Assembly: GCA_038234815.1 (NCBI GenBank)
Contig: JBBQSU010000040.1
Span: 1-25,875, forward strand
Source: JBBQSU01 sp038234815
Lineage (GTDB): Bacteria; Planctomycetota; Phycisphaerae; Tepidisphaerales; Tepidisphaeraceae
Length of the DNA stretch: 25,875 bases
Reading direction: 5' to 3'
The stretch's first letter is position 1. Each line of letters starts with the position of its first letter. Made by a program: the position numbers and the translations under genes. A model generated the notes under the pieces. The model made no database searches, was not told the origin of the DNA, and saw only the letters and a list, made by a program, of their open reading frames with translations. Positions 1 to 7,375 of the stretch are shown piece by piece.

Positions 1-128
1 GGGGCGGTCCTTGTGATTCGTAGACCGAGGGGAAAAGGGGACACCCCGCGTCTGGATTGCATATCGCAGATTGCAGCGTCCCTCCCACCCTTCGTTCATC
101 GGCCAAAAACCCACCCCGCCTTCGCCGC

Positions 129-733
129 CGCGTCCGATACACCGATCGGGCCTCGACGCCGCACCTCCCGGCCTCGACGCCCCACCCTCCGCCCTCGACG
201 CCCCGCTCCCTCAGCTCCCGGCCCAGCCCCCAAGCCGCCCGCCCCCGGGTTGGCTGTCCCGCGCCCACCCGCAAAATATCGCGTTTCCCGGCATCCCCCA
301 TCCGCCGCCCGACCGAGCCTCGAGGCCCGATCCCCCAGCGCCCCGGCTCCGCCGCCGGGCCGAAAGGTTCGGCGGCTAAATGTTCTCTTTGCAAGACCCG
401 ACTTCATCCGCCAGTCCCCGAACGATGCCAGTGCAACACCCATCGATACGCGCAAGGCTCGAAACGATTCCTGTGAAAGCCAAAACCATTCACGCAAGCG
501 AAGAAACGATGCGTGGCAGAGCCGAAACCTTTCCCGCCCGCGGCTCATCCTCGCTCGCGAGAGATAAAAAGATCAACGCGAAAGCCGAAAAGATTGATGC
601 GAGAGATGAAACGATTAACGCGCGAGACGAAAAGAGCAACGCGAGAGATGAAAGGATTAACGCCGAAGAAGAAACTTCACGCCGCCGGATCAAAACCACT
701 CCCGTGATGCAAGCAACTTTGCACGGACGAGCC
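129..733. repeat. Degenerate 21-bp tandem array (array 1)
   Basis: The stretch is periodic at 21 bases. The clearest part is 461-733, thirteen consecutive 21-base units such as 587-607, 608-628, 629-649 and 650-670, most starting GAAA and sharing a central ATTAACGCG-like core. A GC-rich version (units at 150-170, 171-191, 192-212, core CTCGACGCC) lies upstream. The two parts are in the same register: the CTC at 152 and the ATT at 614 are exactly 22 x 21 bases apart. In the frame of 71-736 this reads as heptads of the form x-[IL]-[DN]-A-R-x-x, broken by one TAA at 377-379. The middle units (about 255-440) are poorly conserved. No protein family is recognised, and several frames stay open because the unit length is a multiple of three. 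I treat it as repeat DNA rather than a gene. Confidence 0.75.
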
Positions 734-741
734 TAAACGAA

Positions 742-879
742 TCACCGCCAAGGACAAAACAACCCCGCCGGCATCGTCGCCAGCAACGACTTATACATCT
801 CCCACCCCAGAAACAGCCCGATCAGCAGAAAGGTCATGGGCAGACGCATCGACCAGAAGCGAAGCGCGTTGCTTTTCAC
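742..879 (-). CDS. Possible small membrane protein, 45 aa
   Basis: A short open frame on the minus strand starts at GTG (877-879) and ends at TGA (742-744). Its predicted product has a basic N-terminus (KSNALRFWSMRLP), one hydrophobic segment (residues about 15-24, TFLLIGLFLG) and the tail MPAGLFCPWR. AAGGA lies about 10 bases upstream of the GTG, a little far for a good Shine-Dalgarno. There is an in-frame stop a few codons upstream, so the start region is well bounded. The composition looks protein-like (Trp, Met, Leu-rich helix) and unlike the repeat DNA beside it. No family is recognised and the length alone makes this uncertain; it could be chance or the tail of a decayed gene. Confidence 0.35.
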   Translation of the reverse strand: MKSNALRFWSMRLPMTFLLIGLFLGWEMYKSLLATMPAGLFCPWR

Positions 880-1341
880 CAGGAACCGATCCTTTCAACC
901 TCTGGCTTCTCTAGAGTACCCCAGCGCGATCACCCGCTCCACCCGACCCCTCGCATCGCTCGCGCCATCCGCCTTACGTCCCTCCCCGGCAATTCCCGGA
1001 TTCGCGACCCCTTCGACTTGCCCTTGTCAACAGTAACGGACCCCGACCCTATTGCATTTACCAAATAAAGTCAGGGTTGTCCCGGTTTCTTTACCCTTCA
1101 GAGAGACACAGGAAAACAAAGCCCTAAGAACAGTCTCACGAACCATTTGATGAAATGCAGAATCAATACCGAGCGCCTCGGTTGGCTGTTCCGAGCCTGA
1201 CACCGCTCTGCCGTTTGTCACCGCTGCTGCATTGCCGTCGAATCGCCCGAGGCAGAAGAAGCTGTCGCCAATGACGGTGGCGCAGTTGCCCAGACTCTGC
1301 ATTCTAAGATCGCCTTGCCCTTCCACTTTTTTACTCACGCA
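880..1341. other. Intergenic stretch with an imperfect inverted repeat
   Basis: No convincing gene lies between the small ORF and the RNase E/G stop codon. At 1038-1082 there is an imperfect inverted repeat: GGAC (1038-1041) with GTCC (1079-1082), ACCCT (1046-1050) with AGGGT (1073-1077), and an inner TTTA/TAAA pair. This could be an RNA hairpin downstream of rng or a repeat-family relic. A minus-strand open frame at 1027-1338 begins at a GTG three bases after the rng stop (103 codons), but it has no recognisable domain and runs through the inverted repeat, so I do not call it a gene. Confidence 0.4.
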
Positions 1342-4050
1342 TCAATCAAAATCGTCCGGGATCGCATCCAGGTCAGAATAGCTTCGCGGGCGGCGGACGG
1401 GCTGTGGATCGACGGGCACGTCGCTGACGAGGTGCTTGTCGGTCGAACCTGTGCGCACCACCGGAGGCTGCTCGATCCGTTGTGGCGGGACTGGATAGCG
1501 CGCGCTGCCCTCCTGGGAATTTTCCGAAGGGGCTGCCGGCGTTTTCGTCACCGGCAGGGGCGCTTTTTCGATCGCCGGCTCGGAACGGCGATTGCCCTGG
1601 GATTGAGCGGGCAAAGCCGCGCGGTTGCTGGTGCCTGGGCCGGCGGACTGGTTGTCGTTCTCTTCGCGGCCGCGACGATGACGCCGGCCACCGCGCCTGC
1701 GCCGGCGGGGCTTGTCGTTCTCGGCTTCCTCGGGCGGCATGGCTTCATTTCCCGGACCCGGCACCGAATCATCTTCGGTATCCGACTCGTCGAGATTTTC
1801 CGCCGGTTCGACCGGCTGGATTGAATTGCCGCTCGGCGCCTGCTGACCTCGGCGACGACTTGGGGCCGGCAGCGCGCGGGCATTGCGCGGGTTGGATGCC
1901 GACCGCGTGGGTGCCGGCGAGGGCTTCTTTGCTTCCGGCTCGTCGTCGCTCAATTCGACGTCCTGCTCGCCATTATTTTCGAGCATGGGGGAAAGAGGCT
2001 CCTGCGGCGGGGCGCCCTGCTGGCCTCCACCCCCGCGGCCTCGACGCCCGCGCCTGCGACGCCGACGCCGGTGACCTTGTCCGTCACCCCCGTCATCGGT
2101 GTTCTCTTGTTGTATGCCCTCAGGTGCGTCACCCGGCTCAGCTGGCATGACTTCACCTTCAAGCACCCGCGCTTCACCGTCGTCGATCAGATCATCGTCC
2201 TGCGGAGTGCGGGCCTGCTCGGCCTCGTCCTGGCCTTCGACCTGTCGTGCGGCCGGCAACTGCCGTGCTGGCTGAGCCGGCCCCCGCCGGTCATTGCGAC
2301 CAGTCGGCAGCGCATCGGCTTCCTCGTCCTGGTCCATTTCAAAGCGGTCGTCGTCCATGTCCATCGCGCGAAGTGGAGGCTCCACCTGTTGATCGCGCGG
2401 AGGCCGCTGGTTGCGCGAATCCCGCCCGCGGCCGTCACGCCCGCGCTGATCGCGACCGTCGCGCCGGCCTTGCATCGGGCGCCCTAACCCCTGCTGCGGA
2501 ACCGGCACAGTCATGCCGATGGCCTCAAGGATCACCATGCCGTCGCGGGCGTCGAAGAGCTGCCACTTTATCTCGTCAAGCGCCAGCGTGTGATCCCCGC
2601 GAACCACCACGCGCTTCTTCGTTTCCTCTTCCATGCTCGATAGCGAGGCGCGCTTTTTGTTCGAGAGATAAAACTCTACGTCCGGGTGGACGCACGCTTC
2701 GATCCGAATGACGCGCTCGTCGTGGGCGGCGATGGCAATGCGGCGCATGACGTCGATGCTCATGCTCTCGGGCGTTTTCACCAACCCCGCGCCCTTGCAA
2801 TGCGGGCAGTCGAAATAAATCGAACGCTTGAGGCTGGGGCGCATGCGCTGGCGGGTCAGTTCGATGATGCCGAACTGGCTCATCCGCAGCACCTTGGTCT
2901 TGGCGCGATCGCGCTTGAAGTTGTCGTGAAGACGCTGCTCCAGTTCCCGGCGATGCCGGTCAAATCGCAGGTCGATGAAGTCGCAGATGATGACCCCACC
3001 CAGATCGCGCAGCTTAAGCTGCCGGGGGATTTCGTCGGCGGCTTCCATGTCGGTTTTGAAGGCCGTCATTTCCGCGTCGTTGTGTTCCCGGAATTTCCCG
3101 CTGTTGACGTCGATGGCCACGATGGCCTCGGTCGAATCGATCACCAGCGAACCCCCGCCGGGCAGGGGGACGTGCCGGCTGTACATCAGCTCGATCTCCC
3201 GCTCGATTTCATATTTATGAAATAGCGGAACGCCTTCGTCGTACAGTTCGACCTTGTTCTTGGTCCGCGGGCTGGTGATCTTGATGACCTCCTTCACGCG
3301 TTTGGCCACGTCTTTGCTGTCCACGATGATCCGGTCGATATCGGTGCTGAAAACGTCCCGGACCGTGCGGGTGATGAGATCCCCTTCGGTGTAAAGCTCG
3401 ATCGGTCCCGGGCCGCTGGCCTCCTTCTTCTTCAGCGTTTCCCATAAGCGGGCCAGGTATTTGAGGTCGCGTTCGATCTCGGTCTTGGTCCGGCCGATCC
3501 CGCTCGTGCGGATGATGAATCCGCAGTCCTTGGGGGGTTTCAGGCCGTCCAGGATCATCCGAAGGCGCTTGCGCTCTGGCTCGTCCTCGATCTTCTTGCT
3601 GACGCCCATCTTCCCCATGCCCGGCATCATCACCAGGATCTGCCCCGGCACGGACAGATAGGTGGTGAGGGTCGGCCCCTTGGTGCCGATGCCCTCCTTG
3701 ATGATCTGCACGACGATGGAATCCCCACGGCGCAGGCACCGCTGGATGGGAGGCCGGTCGCGCCGGGAGAGCTTGCGGCCGACGGCCTCGGTCACGTCAT
3801 CGTGCCCCTGCCCGAAATAGCTGGGCATGAGGTCGCTGATGTGCAGGAAGCCGTTGCGGCCCAGGCCGAAGTCAATAAACGCCGCCTGAATACTCGGCTC
3901 GACGTTGGTGACCTTGCCTTTATAGATGTTTCCCACATGTAGCGCCGAACTGCTGCGCTCCATGTAGAGTTCTTCAAGTCGTCCGTCCTCCAGAAGCGCG
4001 ATTCGGCATTCTTCGCCTTCGGAGACGTTAATAAGCATTTCCTTTGCCAT
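1342..4050 (-). CDS. rng: Ribonuclease E/G family endoribonuclease
   Basis: Single-strand-specific endoribonuclease of the RNase E/G family, acting in mRNA decay and rRNA/tRNA processing, 902 aa. The S1-like RNA-binding domain spans about residues 37-130 (GNIYKGKVTNV, then GRNGFLHISDL). The DNase I-like catalytic core carries the two metal-binding aspartates: D314 in AIDVNSGKF and D357 in VIICDFIDLRFD. The zinc-link motif is CPHC at 415-418. After about residue 470 the protein becomes a low-complexity tail with acidic/Pro stretches and two Arg blocks (HRRRRRRRGRRGR and KPRRRRRGGRRHRRGR), as in RNase E-type degradosome scaffolds. The length sits between E. coli RNase G (about 490) and RNase E (1061). 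No strong Shine-Dalgarno precedes the ATG; a second ATG four codons in is possible, but MAKEMLINVSEGEE matches the family's usual N-terminus. It is the last gene of the block, about 100 bases after ptsI. Confidence 0.93.
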   Translation of the reverse strand: MAKEMLINVSEGEECRIALLEDGRLEELYMERSSSALHVGNIYKGKVTNVEPSIQAAFIDFGLGRNGFLHISDLMPSYFGQGHDDVTEAVGRKLSRRDRPPIQRCLRRGDSIVVQIIKEGIGTKGPTLTTYLSVPGQILVMMPGMGKMGVSKKIEDEPERKRLRMILDGLKPPKDCGFIIRTSGIGRTKTEIERDLKYLARLWETLKKKEASGPGPIELYTEGDLITRTVRDVFSTDIDRIIVDSKDVAKRVKEVIKITSPRTKNKVELYDEGVPLFHKYEIEREIELMYSRHVPLPGGGSLVIDSTEAIVAIDVNSGKFREHNDAEMTAFKTDMEAADEIPRQLKLRDLGGVIICDFIDLRFDRHRRELEQRLHDNFKRDRAKTKVLRMSQFGIIELTRQRMRPSLKRSIYFDCPHCKGAGLVKTPESMSIDVMRRIAIAAHDERVIRIEACVHPDVEFYLSNKKRASLSSMEEETKKRVVVRGDHTLALDEIKWQLFDARDGMVILEAIGMTVPVPQQGLGRPMQGRRDGRDQRGRDGRGRDSRNQRPPRDQQVEPPLRAMDMDDDRFEMDQDEEADALPTGRNDRRGPAQPARQLPAARQVEGQDEAEQARTPQDDDLIDDGEARVLEGEVMPAEPGDAPEGIQQENTDDGGDGQGHRRRRRRRGRRGRGGGGQQGAPPQEPLSPMLENNGEQDVELSDDEPEAKKPSPAPTRSASNPRNARALPAPSRRRGQQAPSGNSIQPVEPAENLDESDTEDDSVPGPGNEAMPPEEAENDKPRRRRRGGRRHRRGREENDNQSAGPGTSNRAALPAQSQGNRRSEPAIEKAPLPVTKTPAAPSENSQEGSARYPVPPQRIEQPPVVRTGSTDKHLVSDVPVDPQPVRRPRSYSDLDAIPDDFD

Positions 4051-4080
4051 GTTCTGCGTTAGCTGCGCGGACGCGATTGA

Positions 4081-4134
4081 TGCAGGTCCGGATGTGCCGG
4101 ACGAATTTTAAAGTTCGGTCTTTGGGGACCTGCA
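4081..4134. promoter_or_regulatory. Long-range inverted repeat between ptsI and rng
   Basis: TGCAGGTCC at 4081-4089 is perfectly complementary to GGACCTGCA at 4126-4134, enclosing 36 bases. It fills most of the gap between the ptsI stop and the rng start (minus strand) and ends about 30 bases before the rng ATG. On RNA it would form a 9-bp stem in the rng leader. It could be a processing site, an autoregulatory leader or a weak terminator for ptsI; there is no U-run after the stem to favour a terminator. Confidence 0.45.
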
Positions 4135-4153
4135 CAAAGCGTCGCGCAACTTC

Positions 4154-5899
4154 CTAAAAAGCCTCGGGGATGATCTTCCGCGTTTCTTCACGCAGGAAGT
4201 GCATCACCTGTCGTTCACTGTCAAAGCTCATGACCCGGCGGGCCACTTGCTTGGCATGTTCCAAAGTTGTTGACCGGATAATTTGCTTCACCTCGGGAAT
4301 GTCCGGACCGTTCATACTGAACGCGTTTAAGCCCAGACCCAGAAGCAACAGCGTATAAAGCGGATCGCCGGCCATTTCCCCGCAAACGCTGCACGAGATC
4401 GAATTTCGGGCTGCGGCCCGGATCGTGTCACGAATCAGCTTCAAGACTGCCGGGTGCGCCGGGCAATACAGTCCGGCGACTTTTTCGTTGGTTCGATCCA
4501 CCGCCAGGGTGTATTGAATCAGGTCGTTGGTGCCGATCGAGAAAAAATTCACTTCCTTGGCGAACTGGTCGGCCATCAGGGCCGCTGACGGCACTTCGAT
4601 CATAATCCCGACGGGAATTTCCCGGCGAAAACTCACGCCTTCCTCGTCCAGTTCGTCCATCACGTCATTCAGCACCATCTTGGCTTGGCGCAGCTCAAGG
4701 GCGGTGCAGATCATGGGGAACATGATCCGCACGTCCCCCATGACACTGGCACGCATGATCGCCCGGAGCTGCCGCTTGAACATGGGAATGTCGTGAAGGC
4801 ACATGCGGATGCTGCGGTCGCCGAGGAAGGGGTTTCGCTCGGGATTCATCGCCTTGGCTTGGGTGTACTTGTCGGCACCAAGGTCGAGCGTCCGAATGAC
4901 CAGCGGCTTGCCGTGCAGGCGGTTCATGGCATCGACGTAGGTGGCGAAATGCTCGTCCTCGGTCGGCTCGCGCTCCTGCGAAAGGTAGAGGAATTCAGTT
5001 CGGTATAACCCGATGCCCGAAGCCCCGCGGGCCAGGGCGTCGTCCACCTCGGCCGGAAATTCGATATTGGCCTGCACGCTGACGGCGTGGCCGTCCCTGG
5101 TCTGGGCAGGCAGTTGGGACAGTTCGCGCAGGCCGGTCTCGAAACCGGCCATTTCCCTGGCGTCCTTGCGGTATTCGGCCAGTTGGTCTTCATCGGGGTT
5201 AATAATGACGACCCCGCGTTTGCCGTCGATGATGAGCGTGTCCCCGCCACTGACTTCGGAGGTGATATTGCCAAGGCCGACGACTGCCGGGATGCCCATC
5301 GCGCGGGCGACAATGGCGGTGTGACTGGTTCGGCCGCCGACGTCGGTGGCAAAACCCTTCACATGCGATTTATCAAAGGCCGCGGTCTGGCTGGGGAGCA
5401 GGTCGTGGGCGATCACCACCACGTCCTGTTCAAGGTGCGCGATATCCTGCCTGCGCGCACCGAGCAGGGCGCGCAGGAGGCTTTTTTCGATGTCGTGAAT
5501 GTCCTTGATCCGTTCAGACAGGTAAGGGCTGCGCTCGATCATCTCCGTGAACTTGTTGGCATACCGCCGCATGACCGTGGCGACGGCGTATTCGGCACTG
5601 GATTGATCGACCTTGATCTCGTTGGTGATCTGAAGCATCAGGGTACGGTCGCGCAGCAAACCGAGGTGGAAACCGAAGATGTCGCCGATTTCCTTGCCGT
5701 GCTTCACGGCCACGTCATCGCGGAGATGCGTCAGATCAACCACGCACGTGGCGATGGCGTTGCCGAGCCGCTGAAGTTCGGCCGGAACGTCTTCGAGAGA
5801 GATTTTTCGCTTCGGGATGAGCAGGTCCTCGGCGTCCAGCACGACAGCCGTGCTGATGACCACGCCCGGAGAGACCGCGATTCCCTTCTTAATTTCCAT
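4154..5899 (-). CDS. ptsI: PTS enzyme I, phosphoenolpyruvate-protein phosphotransferase
   Basis: Transfers phosphate from PEP to HPr as the first step of the phosphotransferase relay; cytoplasmic, 581 aa, the usual length for enzyme I. The N-terminal domain contains the phosphorylated histidine H193 in GGRTSHTAIVARAMGIPAVV. The PEP-binding barrel shows R300 (LYRTEFLYL), R336 (VIRTLDLGADK), the SIGTNDLIQYTLAVDR segment (about 454-469) and the catalytic cysteine C506 in CSVCGEMAGDP. All expected residues are present. It starts at ATG with TGGAG about 11 bases upstream. It follows ptsH by about 90 bases on the same strand and precedes rng. No EIIB or EIIC is in the window, so a regulatory relay is as likely as sugar transport. 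Confidence 0.96.
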   Translation of the reverse strand: MEIKKGIAVSPGVVISTAVVLDAEDLLIPKRKISLEDVPAELQRLGNAIATCVVDLTHLRDDVAVKHGKEIGDIFGFHLGLLRDRTLMLQITNEIKVDQSSAEYAVATVMRRYANKFTEMIERSPYLSERIKDIHDIEKSLLRALLGARRQDIAHLEQDVVVIAHDLLPSQTAAFDKSHVKGFATDVGGRTSHTAIVARAMGIPAVVGLGNITSEVSGGDTLIIDGKRGVVIINPDEDQLAEYRKDAREMAGFETGLRELSQLPAQTRDGHAVSVQANIEFPAEVDDALARGASGIGLYRTEFLYLSQEREPTEDEHFATYVDAMNRLHGKPLVIRTLDLGADKYTQAKAMNPERNPFLGDRSIRMCLHDIPMFKRQLRAIMRASVMGDVRIMFPMICTALELRQAKMVLNDVMDELDEEGVSFRREIPVGIMIEVPSAALMADQFAKEVNFFSIGTNDLIQYTLAVDRTNEKVAGLYCPAHPAVLKLIRDTIRAAARNSISCSVCGEMAGDPLYTLLLLGLGLNAFSMNGPDIPEVKQIIRSTTLEHAKQVARRVMSFDSERQVMHFLREETRKIIPEAF

Positions 5900-5989
5900 C
5901 GGCTCAAAGGCTCCAAGCCGAGGGCTGAAAAACGCCGGGAAATTTCGCCGGGTCGTTTCTCATCCTTCAGGCTTTGGGCCTGACTCCAA
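5900..5989 (-). promoter_or_regulatory. ptsH-ptsI gap with two small hairpins
   Basis: The first hairpin is TCAGGC (5967-5972) with GCCTGA (5978-5983), a 6-bp stem and 5-base loop, just after the ptsH stop. The second is CGGCT/AGCCG at 5900-5920; its loop would contain the GGAG that could serve as ptsI ribosome binding site. Both are short and could be chance. If real they would set the ratio of HPr to enzyme I. Confidence 0.25.
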
Positions 5990-6271
5990 TTATTCTTCTC
6001 CGAACTTACTGTCGAACAGTTCGACGAGTTTTTCGATGGCCACTTCGGCGTCTTCGCCGTCGGCCTCTATACGGATCGGTGTTCCTTCAACGGCGGCCAG
6101 GATGACCATCTGCATCACGCTTTTGCCATCGGCTTCGGCCGGTTCCTCGCCGCCACTGAAGACGGTGATGACCGACTGAAACTGGTTGGCCAGGTCAACA
6201 AACTGCATGGCCGGCCGTGCGTGCAGGCCGAGTTTGTTTGAAACGGTTGTTTCCTTTGATGCCTTCGACAT
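5990..6271 (-). CDS. ptsH: PTS phosphocarrier protein HPr
   Basis: Small cytoplasmic phosphocarrier between enzyme I and EIIA, 93 aa (typical 85-95). The phosphorylated histidine is H17 in NKLGLHARPAMQFVDLA. The regulatory-serine region is present as DGKSVMQMVILAA, with S51 at the position phosphorylated by HPr kinase in other phyla; no hprK is in this window. The C-terminus is the usual acidic helix (VAIEKLVELFDSKFGEE). No clear Shine-Dalgarno precedes the ATG. It lies about 100 bases downstream of the EIIA gene and 90 bases upstream of ptsI, consistent with one transcript. Confidence 0.95.
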   Translation of the reverse strand: MSKASKETTVSNKLGLHARPAMQFVDLANQFQSVITVFSGGEEPAEADGKSVMQMVILAAVEGTPIRIEADGEDAEVAIEKLVELFDSKFGEE

Positions 6272-6368
6272 TGATCAAGCAAGGCGAACGACTCGGGGAA
6301 CCAGCCGGCCCGCCAGTTCATCACTGGTTCGGACCTGCCAACATCCTTCAGCATTCAATCCTCATCCT

Positions 6369-6836
6369 TTATTTCCCCTGGTCGGCTTCCTCGAGCAGTT
6401 CCACGATAGCTTCGCGGGTCGGAGTTTGTCGTAGGAACCGGCGGAACGTTTCTTTCTGCAAATTGCTGAAGACGATGTTCATCGCCTGGAGGTGCACTTG
6501 GGGCTGCGGTTCCGGGCTGAGCAACAAGAAGATGCTATAAACCGGCTGGCGGTCCAGAGCCGAAAAATCAATCCCGGTGGCGCTTCGACCAACCACACCG
6601 ACCATCTTTTTTACCTTGGCGTGCTTCGCATGAGGGACGGCCACGCCTTTGCCGAAACCGGTCGAACCTTTTTGTTCACGGCCAATCAGGGCCGCGACCA
6701 CTTCATCGACCACCGACTCGGGCAACTCGCCGGTGGCCGCCAGCGAACCGACCAGTTCCCGGATGGCCCCGTCTCGATCCGTCGCCGCCAAGGTGGGGAC
6801 GATGGCCTCGGTGACGATAAAATCCATTAACTTCAT
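6369..6836 (-). CDS. ptsN: PTS EIIA domain protein, fructose/nitrogen (PtsN) type
   Basis: A single-domain EIIA of the fructose/mannitol family (PTS_EIIA_2), 155 aa, the size of PtsN. The phospho-accepting histidine is H69 in GFGKGVAVPHAKH. The preceding GREQKGSTG stretch and the following FLLLSPEPQPQVHLQAM stretch are typical of the family. It stands alone without EIIB/EIIC and sits between hpf and ptsH, the same neighbourhood seen in proteobacterial rpoN-hpf-ptsN-npr clusters, which argues for a regulatory rather than transport role. The start is ATG at 6834-6836; a second ATG three codons later is also possible and neither has a strong Shine-Dalgarno. The name ptsN is by family and context. 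Confidence 0.9.
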   Translation of the reverse strand: MKLMDFIVTEAIVPTLAATDRDGAIRELVGSLAATGELPESVVDEVVAALIGREQKGSTGFGKGVAVPHAKHAKVKKMVGVVGRSATGIDFSALDRQPVYSIFLLLSPEPQPQVHLQAMNIVFSNLQKETFRRFLRQTPTREAIVELLEEADQGK

Positions 6837-6942
6837 ATGGGTCTTGCGCTCAAAATATCCTGACCTCTTCCACTGCTCGCGCCGCAGCCCACACCGGGCC
6901 GCAAAAAGATCGCGATCGGGGAAACGAGGTAGTTGTCAGTTC

Positions 6943-7245
6943 CTACTCGGGGTGTTTCCGGTTACGGATCCGTTTTTTGTGGTCGCTCAATTGCCGCTCC
7001 AGCTTGTGGACGCACCCATCGATACAGGCGTAGGCGTCACCTTCGTCATGGTGGGCAATGAACATGTTCTTATGTTCGGCATTGACGATCATTTCCACTA
7101 TCGTCTTGTCCTTGCCGTTATCGAAAGTCACTTCGATCTCCTGAATCCGGTCGTAGTATTTCGTTAACTTCGTCGCTTTCTGTTCGGCATATTCCTTCAG
7201 GGGAGGGGTCACCTCCATATGACGGCTTGCAATTGTTACGATCAT
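6943..7245 (-). CDS. hpf: Ribosome hibernation promoting factor, short type (HPF/YfiA)
   Basis: Binds the decoding region of the 30S subunit in stationary phase or stress and causes ribosome inactivation or dimerisation; 100 aa. The sequence shows the S30AE fold: MIVTIASRHMEVTPPLKEYA, the basic helix EQKATKLTKYYDRI, the central strand IEVTFDNGKDKTIVEMIVNA, and the C-terminal KLERQLSDHKKRIRNR. There is no long-form C-terminal dimerisation domain. I chose the ATG at 7243-7245 because GGAG lies six bases upstream and the family alignment begins here; an upstream in-frame extension to 7332 would add 29 residues of unrelated sequence. It is the first gene of the PTS/RNase part of the block. Confidence 0.9.
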   Translation of the reverse strand: MIVTIASRHMEVTPPLKEYAEQKATKLTKYYDRIQEIEVTFDNGKDKTIVEMIVNAEHKNMFIAHHDEGDAYACIDGCVHKLERQLSDHKKRIRNRKHPE

Positions 7246-7375
7246 GGCAAACTCCATTTCCGCCAGTTGAAAGCGGGCGTCAAAAAGCCAGGCGCTTTCC
7301 GGCACTTGAGGATTGTACAGAAATCTCAACAAATACCAGCGCAGGGCAACCCGGGGAAGTTCCGATAGGGCTGCG

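Noticed and set aside
13..736. Overlapping open frames of 102-184 codons on both strands
   Set aside because: They arise from a 21-base repeat, whose length is a multiple of three, in GC-rich DNA; low complexity and no ribosome sites or family similarity.
1027..1338. 103-codon minus-strand frame starting three bases after the rng stop
   Set aside because: GTG start, no domain, passes through an imperfect inverted repeat; translational coupling is possible but unsupported.
5087..5983. 298-codon plus-strand frame opposite ptsI
   Set aside because: Antisense shadow of a highly conserved gene with strong codon bias.
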